This document shows, piece by piece, positions 43,630 to 54,121 of a stretch of DNA of 64,000 nucleotides. The DNA is from Catenuloplanes atrovinosus (GTDB taxonomy: Bacteria; Actinomycetota; Actinomycetes; Mycobacteriales; Micromonosporaceae). A program made the translations under genes and the position numbers. The notes beneath the pieces are model-generated. The model made no database searches and was not told where the DNA came from. It saw nothing but the letters and a program-made list of their open reading frames with translations. The number at the start of each line of letters is the position of its first letter. Positions within the stretch are counted from its first letter, which is position 1. Location of the stretch: positions 7,899,001-7,963,000 of the forward strand of contig NZ_JAVDYB010000001.1 in assembly GCF_031458235.1 (NCBI RefSeq). Direction: 5' to 3'.

Positions 43630-44544
43630 ATGCGACGCTCGGTGGCGGCGCTGGCGCTCGGCGCCGTGATGGTGGCGGGACTGGCCGGCTGCGGCCTGCC
43701 CGGGGGCGTCGACGGTGAGCTGACCGACGACTGGGCAGGGCTTCCGGCGCCCACGTCGTTCGTGCCGGCCGCGGGTGTCTGCTATGCCACGGACTTCGCG
43801 CCGGTCGCGCCGCGCACGCTGTCGACGCCGGTGGACTGCGCCGCGGACCACCGCACCGAGACCACGTTCGTCGGCACGTTCACCGGCGCGCCGGCCGACG
43901 CGGACAAGCCGCCGGCCCGTGACTCCGACGCGGCGCGCGCCGCGTTCGCCGAGTGCGACAAGCAGTCCGCGACGTACCTCGGCGCCGACTGGCGGCTCGG
44001 CCGGCTCGCGCTCGGTCTCGCGCTCCCGTCCGACAAGGCGTGGACCGGCGGCGCCCGGTGGTACCGGTGCGACGTGACCGAGCGGACGAACGTGGAGGAG
44101 AACGGCACCACCGTGCTCCGCAAGGGCTCGGTCAAGGACGGGCTGAAGGCGGAGAACGCGCCGCTGCGGCTGGGCTGCTACACGATGGACGTGCAGAGCA
44201 CGCTCGAGATCACCAAGATGGCCGCGATCGACTGCGCCAAGGAGCACAACGGCGAGTTCGTCGGCGTCTGGCAGGCCCCGGCGAACACGAAGTACCCGCA
44301 GGTCACCGACATCGCGGCGTGGCAGACGTTCTACAACAACTGCCGCCAGAGGATCGCCGACTACGTGAAGGTGCCGAAGGACGACGATCTCGCGGCGCGC
44401 AGCGGCGTCGCGCCGGTGCTGGCGAACGAGGCCGACTGGAAGACCGGTGACCGCGGCGCCCGCTGCTACGTCTGGCTCCAGGACATCAAGGTCAACAAGT
44501 CGCTGCGCGGTGCGGGGCCGAACGCGCTGCCGATCACCGACTAA
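43630..44544 (+). CDS. Septum-formation-family lipoprotein
   Basis: The 304-residue protein starts with a lipoprotein signal peptide (lipobox LAGC, Cys near residue 21). Two repeated external domains follow, each with a CYATDFAPVAP or CYTMDVQS start, a paired DCAADHRTE or DCAKEHNGEFVG motif and further cysteines. This matches the actinobacterial septum-formation domain family, whose exact role is not established. GGGGAGG nine bases upstream supports the ATG at 43630. It lies between panC and nadB, where M. tuberculosis has panD, so it is an accessory gene in the cofactor cluster. Confidence 0.82.
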   Translation: MRRSVAALALGAVMVAGLAGCGLPGGVDGELTDDWAGLPAPTSFVPAAGVCYATDFAPVAPRTLSTPVDCAADHRTETTFVGTFTGAPADADKPPARDSDAARAAFAECDKQSATYLGADWRLGRLALGLALPSDKAWTGGARWYRCDVTERTNVEENGTTVLRKGSVKDGLKAENAPLRLGCYTMDVQSTLEITKMAAIDCAKEHNGEFVGVWQAPANTKYPQVTDIAAWQTFYNNCRQRIADYVKVPKDDDLAARSGVAPVLANEADWKTGDRGARCYVWLQDIKVNKSLRGAGPNALPITD

Positions 44545-44769
44545 GCACCCGATTTACCCGCTTCCGGCGGGCCGGGGTCCGCATGCCCCCGCGGGCACCG
44601 GCCGGCCGCGCGAGGCAGAGCATTCACGCCGGTCAGGGGCGGGCGGTCGGGGCGGCAGCCGGGCTCCCTGCCGGTTCCGCGGTGCGAGAACCGGAGCGGG
44701 CGAGCGATTAGCCCCACTTTTCGACGGCGGCGCTCCCCAAAGGGTAGGCGGGTCGAGTTGACTGGAGGG

Positions 44770-46413
44770 ATGCGTCCACTCGATCTTCCGGCCCTGCCGA
44801 CGCGTCTCGCCGCCCCGGCGCCGGGCTGGACCGAGACCACCGACGTCATCGTCGTGGGCTCCGGTATCGCCGGGCTTACCGCCGCGTTGCATCTTCGCGA
44901 AGGTGGGCTGCACGTCACCGTGGTCACCAAGGTGAACATCGACGACGGGTCGACCCGGTGGGCGCAGGGCGGGATCGCCGCGGTGCTCGATCCGCTGGAC
45001 ACCCCGGAGTCGCACGCCTACGACACCGAGGTCGCCGGCGTCGGGCTGTGCGACGCGGAGGCGGTGCGCGTGCTGGTGGAGGAGGGGCCGGCGCGGGTCC
45101 GCGAGCTGATCCGCACCGGCGCGGAGTTCGACCGCAACGCGGACGGCTCGCTGATGCTGACCCGCGAGGGCGGCCACCGCGCGAACCGGATCGTGCACGC
45201 CGGCGGCGACGCCACCGGCGCGGAGGTGCAGCGCGCGCTGCACGCCGCGGTCGGGCGCGACCCGTGGATCCGGATGGTCGAGCACGCGCTGGTCCTGGAC
45301 CTGCTGACCGACGCGACGGGCCGGGCCTGCGGGATCACGCTGCACGTGCTGGGCGAGGGCTCGGAGGACGGCGTCGGCGCGATCCTGGGCCGGGCCGTGG
45401 TGCTGGCCACCGGCGGGATGGGCCAGATATTCGCGTCCACCACGAACCCGTCCGTCTCCACCGGCGACGGCGTGGCGCTCGCGCTGCGGGCCGGCGCCGC
45501 GGTGACCGATGTCGAGTTCGTCCAGTTCCACCCCACGTCGTTCGTCTCCGGCGCGGTCAGCGCGGTTCAGCGCCCGCTGATCAGCGAGGCGCTGCGCGGC
45601 GAGGGCGCGCACCTGGTCGACGGCGACGGCAAGCGGTTCATGGTCGGCCAGCACGAGCTGGCCGAGCTGGCGCCGCGCGACGTGGTGGCGAAGGGCATCC
45701 ACCGGGTGCTGCTGTCCGAGGGCTCGGACCACGTCTACCTGGACGCCCGCCATCTCGGCCGGGACTTCCTGGAGCACCGCTTCCCGACCATCCTGGCGTC
45801 CTGCCGGGCCGCCGGCGTGGACCCGGTGACCGACCTGATCCCGGTGGCGCCGGCCGCGCACTACGCCTCCGGCGGCGTCCGTACCGACCTGCACGGCCGC
45901 ACCAGCATTCCCGGGCTGTACGCGTGCGGCGAGGTGGCCTGCACCGGCGTGCACGGCGCGAACCGGCTGGCCAGCAACTCGCTGCTGGAGGGCCTGGTCT
46001 TCTCCCGCCGGATCGCCGACGACATCCGCCGCGACCTGCCGCCGCAGTCCGAGCCGGTGCTGGCCGACGCCAGCGCCCAGTGGGTGGTGGACGAGAACGC
46101 GCGCCCGGACCTGCAGCGCGCGATGAGCCGGGGCGCGGGCGTGCTGCGCTCGGCCGGTTCGCTGGTCGGCACCGCGGCCGCGCTCACCGCCACGGCCGGG
46201 CGCCGCGGCACGCCGCGCACCGCGAGCTGGGAGGCGACGAACCTGCTCACCGTGGCCACGGCGCTGACCGGCGCGGCGTACGCCCGGCAGGAGACCCGCG
46301 GCTGCCACTGGCGGGAGGATTTCGGCGTGGCGGAGGACGAGTGGCGCGGCCACCTGGTCACCGCGCTGGCCGAGGACGGAACACCCACCCACACCTGGGA
46401 GCCGATCGCATGA
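44770..46413 (+). CDS. nadB: L-aspartate oxidase NadB
   Basis: NadB is an FAD enzyme that oxidises L-aspartate to iminoaspartate, the first step of de novo NAD synthesis. The dinucleotide motif VIVVGSGIAGLTAAL is at about residues 25-39. FAD and active-site segments follow: STRWAQGGIAA, EFVQFHPTS, HYASGGVRTD and ACTGVHGANRLASNSLLEG. The 547-residue length is typical. The ATG at 44770 follows GGAGGG with almost no spacing. An in-frame TTG at 44758, seven bases after TAGGCG, is an alternative leaderless start. It overlaps nadC by ATGA. nadA is not in the window. Confidence 0.95.
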   Translation: MRPLDLPALPTRLAAPAPGWTETTDVIVVGSGIAGLTAALHLREGGLHVTVVTKVNIDDGSTRWAQGGIAAVLDPLDTPESHAYDTEVAGVGLCDAEAVRVLVEEGPARVRELIRTGAEFDRNADGSLMLTREGGHRANRIVHAGGDATGAEVQRALHAAVGRDPWIRMVEHALVLDLLTDATGRACGITLHVLGEGSEDGVGAILGRAVVLATGGMGQIFASTTNPSVSTGDGVALALRAGAAVTDVEFVQFHPTSFVSGAVSAVQRPLISEALRGEGAHLVDGDGKRFMVGQHELAELAPRDVVAKGIHRVLLSEGSDHVYLDARHLGRDFLEHRFPTILASCRAAGVDPVTDLIPVAPAAHYASGGVRTDLHGRTSIPGLYACGEVACTGVHGANRLASNSLLEGLVFSRRIADDIRRDLPPQSEPVLADASAQWVVDENARPDLQRAMSRGAGVLRSAGSLVGTAAALTATAGRRGTPRTASWEATNLLTVATALTGAAYARQETRGCHWREDFGVAEDEWRGHLVTALAEDGTPTHTWEPIA

Positions 46414-47303
46414 CCACCAGCCTCAGTGACCCGACGCGGACCGCGCTGGACGAGGCCGGCCTGCCGGTCGCGGAGATCGAGCGGATCGTCCGCACCGCGC
46501 TCGAGGAGGACCTCGGGCCGGAGCACCGCGACGTGACCAGCGAGTCCACCATCCCGGCGGACCAGACGGACACGGCCGACCTGATCGCGCGCGCGGACGG
46601 CGTGGTGGCCGGGCTCGCGGTCGCCGCCGCGGTCTTCGAGCTCTCCTCCGGCCGTACCGTCGAGGTGGTGCTGACCGCGGCCGACGGCGCGCGCGTGACC
46701 CGCGGCGACGTCCTCGCCACCGTGACCGGGCCGACCCGGGCGTTGCTGACCGCGGAGCGCACCGCGCTGAACCTGCTGTGCCGGGCGTCCGGCGTGGCCA
46801 CCCACACCCGCGCCTGGGCGGACGCGCTGGCCGGCACGAAGGCGACCGTGCTGGACACCCGCAAGACCACGCCGGGCCTGCGCGTGCTGGAGAAGTACGC
46901 GGTCCGGGCCGGCGGCGGCACCAACAAGCGGATGGGCCTGTACGACGTCGCGATGATCAAGGACAACCACAAGCTCGCGGCCGGCGGCCTGACCGCGGCC
47001 TACCGGCGGGTGCGCGAGACGTTCCCGGACGTGCCGGTGCAGGTGGAGGTCACCACGGTCGCGGAGGCGGTCGAGTCGGTGGAGGCCGGCGCGGACTTCC
47101 TGCTCTGCGACAACATGAGCCCGGAGCTGCTGCGCGAGGTGGTGGCCGCGGTCGGCGACCGGGCCGAGCTGGAGGCGACCGGCGGCCTGACGCTGGCGGT
47201 CGCGGCCGAGTACGGCGCGACCGGGGTGGACTACCTCTCGGTCGGCGGCCTGACCCACTCCTCGCCGATCCTGGACATCGCCATGGACCTGCGCCCGAGG
47301 TAG
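46410..47303 (+). CDS. nadC: Nicotinate-nucleotide pyrophosphorylase NadC
   Basis: NadC (quinolinate phosphoribosyltransferase) converts quinolinate and PRPP to nicotinate mononucleotide and CO2. The 297-residue product shows EEDLGPEHRDVTSE, the phosphate-binding region DTRKTTPGLRVLEKYAV, GGGTNKRMGLYDVAMIKDNH and VGGLTHSSPILD. The ATG overlaps the nadB stop, so the two enzymes of the pathway are coupled. coaX follows after 25 bp with its own promoter. Confidence 0.97.
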   Translation: MTTSLSDPTRTALDEAGLPVAEIERIVRTALEEDLGPEHRDVTSESTIPADQTDTADLIARADGVVAGLAVAAAVFELSSGRTVEVVLTAADGARVTRGDVLATVTGPTRALLTAERTALNLLCRASGVATHTRAWADALAGTKATVLDTRKTTPGLRVLEKYAVRAGGGTNKRMGLYDVAMIKDNHKLAAGGLTAAYRRVRETFPDVPVQVEVTTVAEAVESVEAGADFLLCDNMSPELLREVVAAVGDRAELEATGGLTLAVAAEYGATGVDYLSVGGLTHSSPILDIAMDLRPR

Positions 47304-47316
47304 ATCGCCTGCTCGC

Positions 47317-47322
47317 TAGGCT
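47317..47322 (+). promoter_or_regulatory. -10 hexamer for leaderless coaX
   Basis: TAGGCT ends six bases before the GTG at 47329. Confidence 0.6.
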
Positions 47323-47328
47323 GCCACC

Positions 47329-48087
47329 GTGCTGCTCTGCATCGACATCGGAAACACGAACACCGTCCTGGCCACGTTCGACGGTGACCAGCTCCGGCAC
47401 TCCTGGCGGGTGAAGACCGACGCCCGGTCGACCGCGGACGAGCTGGGCCTGATGTTCCGCGGGCTGCTGGCCGGTGACGCCGTGGAGATCACCGGGGTGG
47501 CGGCCTGCTCCACCGTGCCGGCCGCGCTGCGCAACCTGCGGGCGATGCTGGCCAAGTACTACGCGTCCGTCCCGAACGTGATCGTGGAGCCGGGCGTGCG
47601 CACCGGCGTGCAGCTCGCCATCGACAACCCGAAGGAGGTCGGCGCGGACCGCGTGGTGAACACGCTGGCCGCGCACAGCCTCTACGGCGGCCCGTCGATC
47701 GTGGTCGACTTCGGCACCACCACGAACTTCGACGTGATCAGCGCGCGCGGTGAGTTTCTCGGCGGCGCGTTCGCGCCGGGCATCGAGATCTCGTTCGACG
47801 CGCTCGCCGCCCGTGCCGCCCAACTGCGCAAGGTGGAGGCCACCAAGCCGCGCTCGGTGATCGGGAAGAACACCGTGGAGTGCCTGCAGTCCGGGCTGTA
47901 CTTCGGTTTCGCCGGTCAGGTGGACCGCATCGTGGAGCGGATGACCGAGGAGATCGGTGAGGTCAAGGCCGTGATCGCGACCGGCGGCCTGGCGCCGCTG
48001 GTGGTCGGCGAGTGCCGCACGATCACGCACCATGAACCCATGATCACGTTGATCGGTCTTCGCATGGTGTACGAGCGCAACGTCTAA
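47329..48087 (+). CDS. coaX: Type III pantothenate kinase CoaX
   Basis: CoaX phosphorylates pantothenate, the first committed step of coenzyme A synthesis, and is the ATP-loose, pantothenamide-resistant type. The 252-residue protein has the ASKHA phosphate motif DIGNTNTVLATFDG at its start, NPKEVGADRVVNTLAAH, VDFGTTTNFDVIS and TGGLAPLV. Start is GTG. With panC upstream it links pantothenate synthesis to its use. Confidence 0.96.
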   Translation: MLLCIDIGNTNTVLATFDGDQLRHSWRVKTDARSTADELGLMFRGLLAGDAVEITGVAACSTVPAALRNLRAMLAKYYASVPNVIVEPGVRTGVQLAIDNPKEVGADRVVNTLAAHSLYGGPSIVVDFGTTTNFDVISARGEFLGGAFAPGIEISFDALAARAAQLRKVEATKPRSVIGKNTVECLQSGLYFGFAGQVDRIVERMTEEIGEVKAVIATGGLAPLVVGECRTITHHEPMITLIGLRMVYERNV

Positions 48088-48256
48088 TTGGAATTGCGGG
48101 TGCGCGCACCGCACCCCGGCGCGGGCGAGTTGATATTCGGCCGGTTCCATTCCGTGACGGACAGCAATCCGCCGGACACGGAACCGGGCGAATCGGTGGC
48201 GGCCTTTATCCTTGCCCTGACTGGCGAGTATGGTTCCGGGGCGAGCTGTCCCTATC

Positions 48257-48276
48257 CGCCCGGCCCGGGCCGGGCG
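48257..48276. repeat. 20-bp perfect GC palindrome
   Basis: A 20-base self-complementary block of only C and G, centred on CCCGGG, lies 170 bp after coaX. It might be a terminator or a binding site. Confidence 0.5.
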
Positions 48277-48582
48277 CCGGCTGTCACAGTGGTGTGGGGC
48301 ATGTCGGTACCGGAGTCCGAAATGCTCCCTTCCCGGCGGCCGGGTGTGACGCGGCGTGACTGCGGACACAACATCCACCTCGCAGTTCGCCAGGTAGCAC
48401 TTGAGCGGTTCGCGGATTTCCGGTCACGATCCGGCCTCGTATCGTGGGTGAATGCCTTCCAAGGGCGCGGCGGAGAATGTCGCTTCGGTTCCTTGCACCC
48501 CGGTTGACCAGGGAATCCCTTCCACATCGGCATTCTGGAAAGCCTCCCCGCCCGGCACGCCACAAGACCCTGCCCATCCTAT

Positions 48583-48612
48583 TGACGGGCGACGCATCTT
48601 TTGAGTTATTGT
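48583..48612 (+). promoter_or_regulatory. lsr2 promoter
   Basis: TTGACG (48583-48588) and TATTGT (48607-48612) are separated by 18 bp and match sigma-70-type -35 and -10 elements. A leader of about 35-40 bases with a GGAAGGA ribosome site precedes the GTG. Confidence 0.7.
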
Positions 48613-48654
48613 TCAGGTATTGCGGGAGAAACTTGCTCGGAAGGATAACGGCCC

Positions 48655-49008
48655 GTGGCCAAGCAGATCATTCACAAGCTGGTCGACGACATCGACGGCG
48701 GCGACGCGGACGAGACGGTCAAGTTCGCCCTCGACGGTGTGCAGTACGAGATCGACCTCTCGAAGAAGAACGCCGAGAAATTGCGGTCCCTTTTCGAGCC
48801 CTACGTCGGCGCCGGCACTAAGGTCGGCCGGGGCGGTGTCGTTGTCGGTGGTCGCGCCGCGCGAGGCCGTGGCGGCGCGGCGGCGGACCGGGAGCAGAAC
48901 AAGGCCATCCGCCTCTGGGCCAAGAAAGAGGGCAAGGAGATCTCCGACCGCGGGCGCATCCCGCAGGAGATCGTCGACGAGTTTCACGCGAAGGGCCCCG
49001 GGCGCTGA
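48655..49008 (+). CDS. lsr2: Nucleoid-associated protein Lsr2
   Basis: Lsr2 bridges and silences AT-rich, often horizontally acquired DNA, as H-NS does in enterobacteria. The 117-residue protein has the N-terminal oligomerisation domain (VQYEIDLSKKNAEKLRSLFE) and the C-terminal DNA-binding domain with the AT-hook-like RGR of SDRGRIPQEIVDEF. A longer-than-minimal basic linker with GRAARGRGG lies between. GGAAGGA precedes the GTG start. It is the natural candidate silencer for the lower-GC parts of the secretion-like block in this window. Confidence 0.97.
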   Translation: MAKQIIHKLVDDIDGGDADETVKFALDGVQYEIDLSKKNAEKLRSLFEPYVGAGTKVGRGGVVVGGRAARGRGGAAADREQNKAIRLWAKKEGKEISDRGRIPQEIVDEFHAKGPGR

Positions 49009-49036
49009 TCACCCCGTAACCCCATCGTTCTACGGC

Positions 49037-49073
49037 CGGAGGCCCGCGACGCGCACCGCGTCGCGGGCCTCCG
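49037..49073 (+). terminator. Hairpin terminator after lsr2
   Basis: A perfect 17-bp stem (49037-49053 with 49057-49073) with a CAC loop is followed by a T-containing stretch, 28 bases after the lsr2 stop. Confidence 0.9.
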
Positions 49074-49097
49074 TGCGTATTTGTGCTGCTCAGCGTG

Positions 49098-49160
49098 TTA
49101 TCCACAGCGACCTGTTGATAACCACAGCCCCTGTGGATAACGTGGCGAACCTGTGGACAA
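49098..49160. promoter_or_regulatory. Cluster of four DnaA boxes
   Basis: Within 63 bp there are TTATCCACA (49098-49106, plus strand) and, on the minus strand, TTATCAACA (49121-49113), TTATCCACA (49140-49132) and TTGTCCACA (49160-49152). Three are perfect matches to the DnaA box consensus TTRTCCACA and one differs at one base. The last three have the same orientation with 19-20 bp between starts, about two helical turns. The cluster lies between the lsr2 terminator and clpC, away from dnaA. Confidence 0.8.
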
Positions 49161-49178
49161 CCGGTGCCCACCTGATCG

Positions 49179-49196
49179 ATTTCGCTGTCCGCGTAG
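49179..49196. promoter_or_regulatory. Possible ClgR-type operator upstream of clpC
   Basis: The 18-bp stretch ATTTCGCTGTCCGCGTAG agrees with the recalled ClgR consensus WNNWCGCYNANRGCGWWS at all but two positions. ClgR activates clp genes in actinobacteria, so position and match are suggestive only. Confidence 0.35.
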
Positions 49197-49441
49197 CGCC
49201 CCTGGCCAGGGAACAGGTGTCCTGCGTGGCAGGTTGGTAAATGCGTCGCCGGCTGCCGGTTCTCGGACAACGTCGAGGAGCGGCGAAGTCGGTCGGCGGC
49301 GATAGAGTGATGGCATGGACATCCTCCGTGGATGTCCGGGCGTGGTTTACAGGCAGGGACGTGGTTTCGCGGGCAGAGGCGCCGCCACGTTGCTCGACTC
49401 ACAAGATCGAGTGCGCACGGCACGTGAGGAGCACGAGGGAT

Positions 49442-51961
<2,520 letters not shown>

Positions 51962-51972
51962 CCGAGCATGTG

Positions 51973-52000
51973 AGAAGGGGCCCCGCGAGGGGCCCCTTCT
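51973..52000. terminator. Bidirectional terminator between clpC and mutY
   Basis: A perfect 12-bp stem (51973-51984 with 51989-52000) and four-base loop lie between the convergent stops, with T-rich flanks. Confidence 0.85.
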
Positions 52001-52017
52001 TCATGTCACGACCCGGG

Positions 52018-52893
52018 TCAGGGCAGGACGAAGTGCTCCGGCAGATCCGGTGCGGTCCGGGCCAGGCCGTCGGTCAGCAGGCCGGCCAGTGCACGCTCGC
52101 GCTGCGCCTCGTCCGGCCACACCAGGTCGATGCGGTGCCGCGACACCGGCGTCTCCGACTGCCGCAGCACCGCCATGATCAGGCCGCGGACGTGCCGGTC
52201 CGTCCCCGCGTACTTCTGCGGGCGCCGCGTCGGCCCGTCCGGCATCGGCCTGCCCGACGCCCGCCACGCGCACCCGGACGCCACCGGGCAGTCCGGGCAG
52301 CGCGGCGACCGGGCCGTGCAGATCAGCGCGCCGATCTCCATGAACGCGGCGCTGGCCCGTGCCGCCCGGGCCGGCTCCTCCGGCAGCAGGGCCTCGCACG
52401 CCACCAGATCGGCGGGCGTGGTCGCCAGGCCCGCGTCCGGCTCGCCCGCCACCGCGCGGGACACGAACCGGCGCACGTTCGTGTCCACGACCGGATGCCG
52501 CTGCCCGTACGCGAACGCGGCCACCGCACGCGACGTGTACACGCCGATGCCGGGCAGCGCCAGCAGCTGATCCAGGTCGTCCGGGACCTCGCCGCCGTGC
52601 CGCTCCACGATCGCGGTCGCGCACGCGTGCAGCCGCAGCGCGCGACGCGGGTAGCCCAGCCGGTCCCACATCCGGATCGCCTCGCCCGGCGGATCCGCGG
52701 CCAGCGCGGCCGGCACCGGCCACCTCGCCATCCAGGCACGCCAGGCCGGGAGCACCCGGACCACCGGCGTCTGCTGCAGCATCACCTCGCTGACCAGGAT
52801 CGCCCAGGGGGAGGCGTCCGGCTCGCGCCAGGGCAGGTCGCGGGCGTGCGTGTCGAACCAGTCGATCGCGGTCTCGGCAATAGTCGTCGTCAT
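52018..52893 (-). CDS. mutY: A/G-specific adenine glycosylase MutY
   Basis: MutY removes adenine mispaired with 8-oxoguanine in base excision repair. The 291-residue product has SEVMLQQTPVVRV (helix including the catalytic glutamate), the HhH motif LPGIGVYTSRAV with the following catalytic Asp in VVDTNVRR, and the [4Fe-4S] ligands spaced C-x6-C-x2-C-x5-C (CTARSPRCPDCPVASGC). The 8-oxoG-recognition C-terminal domain is short, as in actinobacteria. The ATG at 52893 follows GATTGT by six bases. Confidence 0.95.
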   Translation of the reverse strand: MTTTIAETAIDWFDTHARDLPWREPDASPWAILVSEVMLQQTPVVRVLPAWRAWMARWPVPAALAADPPGEAIRMWDRLGYPRRALRLHACATAIVERHGGEVPDDLDQLLALPGIGVYTSRAVAAFAYGQRHPVVDTNVRRFVSRAVAGEPDAGLATTPADLVACEALLPEEPARAARASAAFMEIGALICTARSPRCPDCPVASGCAWRASGRPMPDGPTRRPQKYAGTDRHVRGLIMAVLRQSETPVSRHRIDLVWPDEAQRERALAGLLTDGLARTAPDLPEHFVLP

Positions 52894-52899
52894 CGCGCG

Positions 52900-52905
52900 A
52901 CAATC
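52900..52905 (-). promoter_or_regulatory. -10 hexamer for mutY
   Basis: GATTGT on the minus strand ends six bases before the mutY ATG. Confidence 0.4.
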
Positions 52906-52979
52906 CTGCCCGATCCACGCGGTGTCCCGCACGCTGGACCCTCCGGCGGGGGAACACGCGCGACCGGGACCACATCGGG

Positions 52980-52985
52980 GACACT
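52980..52985 (+). promoter_or_regulatory. -10 hexamer for the ACT-domain gene
   Basis: GACACT ends six bases before the GTG at 52992. Confidence 0.4.
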
Positions 52986-52991
52986 GCTCGG

Positions 52992-53504
52992 GTGCAGGAG
53001 CTAGCGATCACCGTCATCGGCCACGACCGGCCGGGCATCGTCGCCGACGTCGCCGGCGTGCTGGCCGGCCTCGGCGCCAACCTCACCGACTCCACCATGA
53101 CCAGGCTGCGCGGGCACTTCGCGATGACGCTGGTCTGCACCGGCCCGCACGCGCCCGCGGTCGAGGCCGCGCTGGCGCCGCTCACCGCGGACGGGGCACT
53201 GCTGGCCACGGTGCGGGCCGTGCAGCCGGAGGCCACCGGCGAGGTGCGCGGCGAGCCGTACCTGGTGAGCGTGCACGGCGCGGACCGGCTCGGCATCGTC
53301 GCGGCCGTCTGCCGCGTGGTCGAGGAGGAGGGCGGCAACGTCACGGACCTCACCACCCGGCTGACCGGTCCGCTCTACCTGCTGATCGCGGAGGTGGACC
53401 TGCCGCCGGACGCGGCGGACCGGCTCGCGGAGCGGCTGCGCGAGGTCGGGCAGCGGCTGGACGTCGAGGTCACGCTGCGGCGCGCGGAATCGGACCTGCT
53501 GTGA
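52992..53504 (+). CDS. Double ACT-domain protein (GcvR-like)
   Basis: The 170-residue protein consists of two ACT domains, each opening with an aspartate-arginine-x-GIV motif (GHDRPGIVADVAGVL at residue ~10, GADRLGIVAAVCRVVEEEGG at ~96). Such tandem ACT proteins bind amino acids and regulate glycine cleavage or other pathways in trans. No DNA-binding or enzymatic domain is present. The TGA overlaps the GTG of the peptide deformylase gene, so the two are co-translated; the reason for the pairing is not known. Confidence 0.88.
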   Translation: MQELAITVIGHDRPGIVADVAGVLAGLGANLTDSTMTRLRGHFAMTLVCTGPHAPAVEAALAPLTADGALLATVRAVQPEATGEVRGEPYLVSVHGADRLGIVAAVCRVVEEEGGNVTDLTTRLTGPLYLLIAEVDLPPDAADRLAERLREVGQRLDVEVTLRRAESDLL

Positions 53505-54061
53505 CCGCGCCGATCGACGACCTGGCCGGGTGGACGCCCGAGTCACTGGGCGAGCCGGGCGCGGTCCGAGCCGTGGTCACCGCGCCCGACCCGGTGCTCA
53601 GCCGAGCCGGGTCCGAAGTGGACCCGCGCGACCCGGAGGTGGTACGGCTCGCCGCCGACCTGATCGCCACCATGCGCGTCTCGCCCGGCTGCGTCGGCCT
53701 GGCCGCCCCGCAGATCGGCGTGGGCGCCCAGGTCTTCTGCGTGGACGTGACCGGGCACCCCAAGGCGGTGACCGTGCACGGCGCGTTCGCGCTGTGCAAC
53801 GCGACCGTGGTGGAGGCGAGCCGTTGGCGGCCCGGGCGCGAGGGCTGCATGTCGGTGCCGGACCTGACCGGCGACGTGAAGCGGGCCAGCCGGCTCGTGG
53901 TCGAGGGCCAGTTGCCCGGCAGCGGCGTGACCGTCAAGTTCGCGGCGGACGGGTTCGAGGCGCGCGCGTTGCAGCATGAGATCGATCACTGTGCCGGGAT
54001 GCTGTTCCTGGACAGGGTGGCCGGCGCGCATGCGGTGTACCAACGCAAGACCTACCTGTGA
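53501..54061 (+). CDS. def: Peptide deformylase
   Basis: This metalloenzyme removes the formyl group from nascent proteins. The 186-residue product keeps the three catalytic motifs: GCVGLAAPQIGV, REGCMSVPD (metal-ligand Cys) and QHEIDHCAG (two metal-ligand His and the catalytic Glu). The GTG overlaps the preceding ACT gene's stop. An N-terminal extension of ~20 residues precedes the usual start. It may be one of several deformylases in the genome, and all active-site residues appear present. Confidence 0.95.
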   Translation: MTAPIDDLAGWTPESLGEPGAVRAVVTAPDPVLSRAGSEVDPRDPEVVRLAADLIATMRVSPGCVGLAAPQIGVGAQVFCVDVTGHPKAVTVHGAFALCNATVVEASRWRPGREGCMSVPDLTGDVKRASRLVVEGQLPGSGVTVKFAADGFEARALQHEIDHCAGMLFLDRVAGAHAVYQRKTYL

Positions 54062-54121
54062 GGGATACTCACGGCGCGTCGCGTCCGCCGAGCGCGCATC
54101 GCTCGATACGGTGACCCCATC

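Larger units (their letters stand above)
48088..48654. other. coaX-lsr2 intergenic region (567 bp)
   Basis: No convincing gene is present; short ORFs on both strands lack start signals and family resemblance. The region is poorer in GC than its neighbours towards lsr2. It contains a 20-bp perfect palindrome at 48257-48276 and, at the right end, the lsr2 promoter. Confidence 0.6.

Noticed and set aside
48088-48507. 139-codon plus-strand open frame directly after coaX
   Set aside because: It begins immediately after the coaX stop at TTG-like sequence without a ribosome site, has no family resemblance, and its codon pattern is not coding-like.
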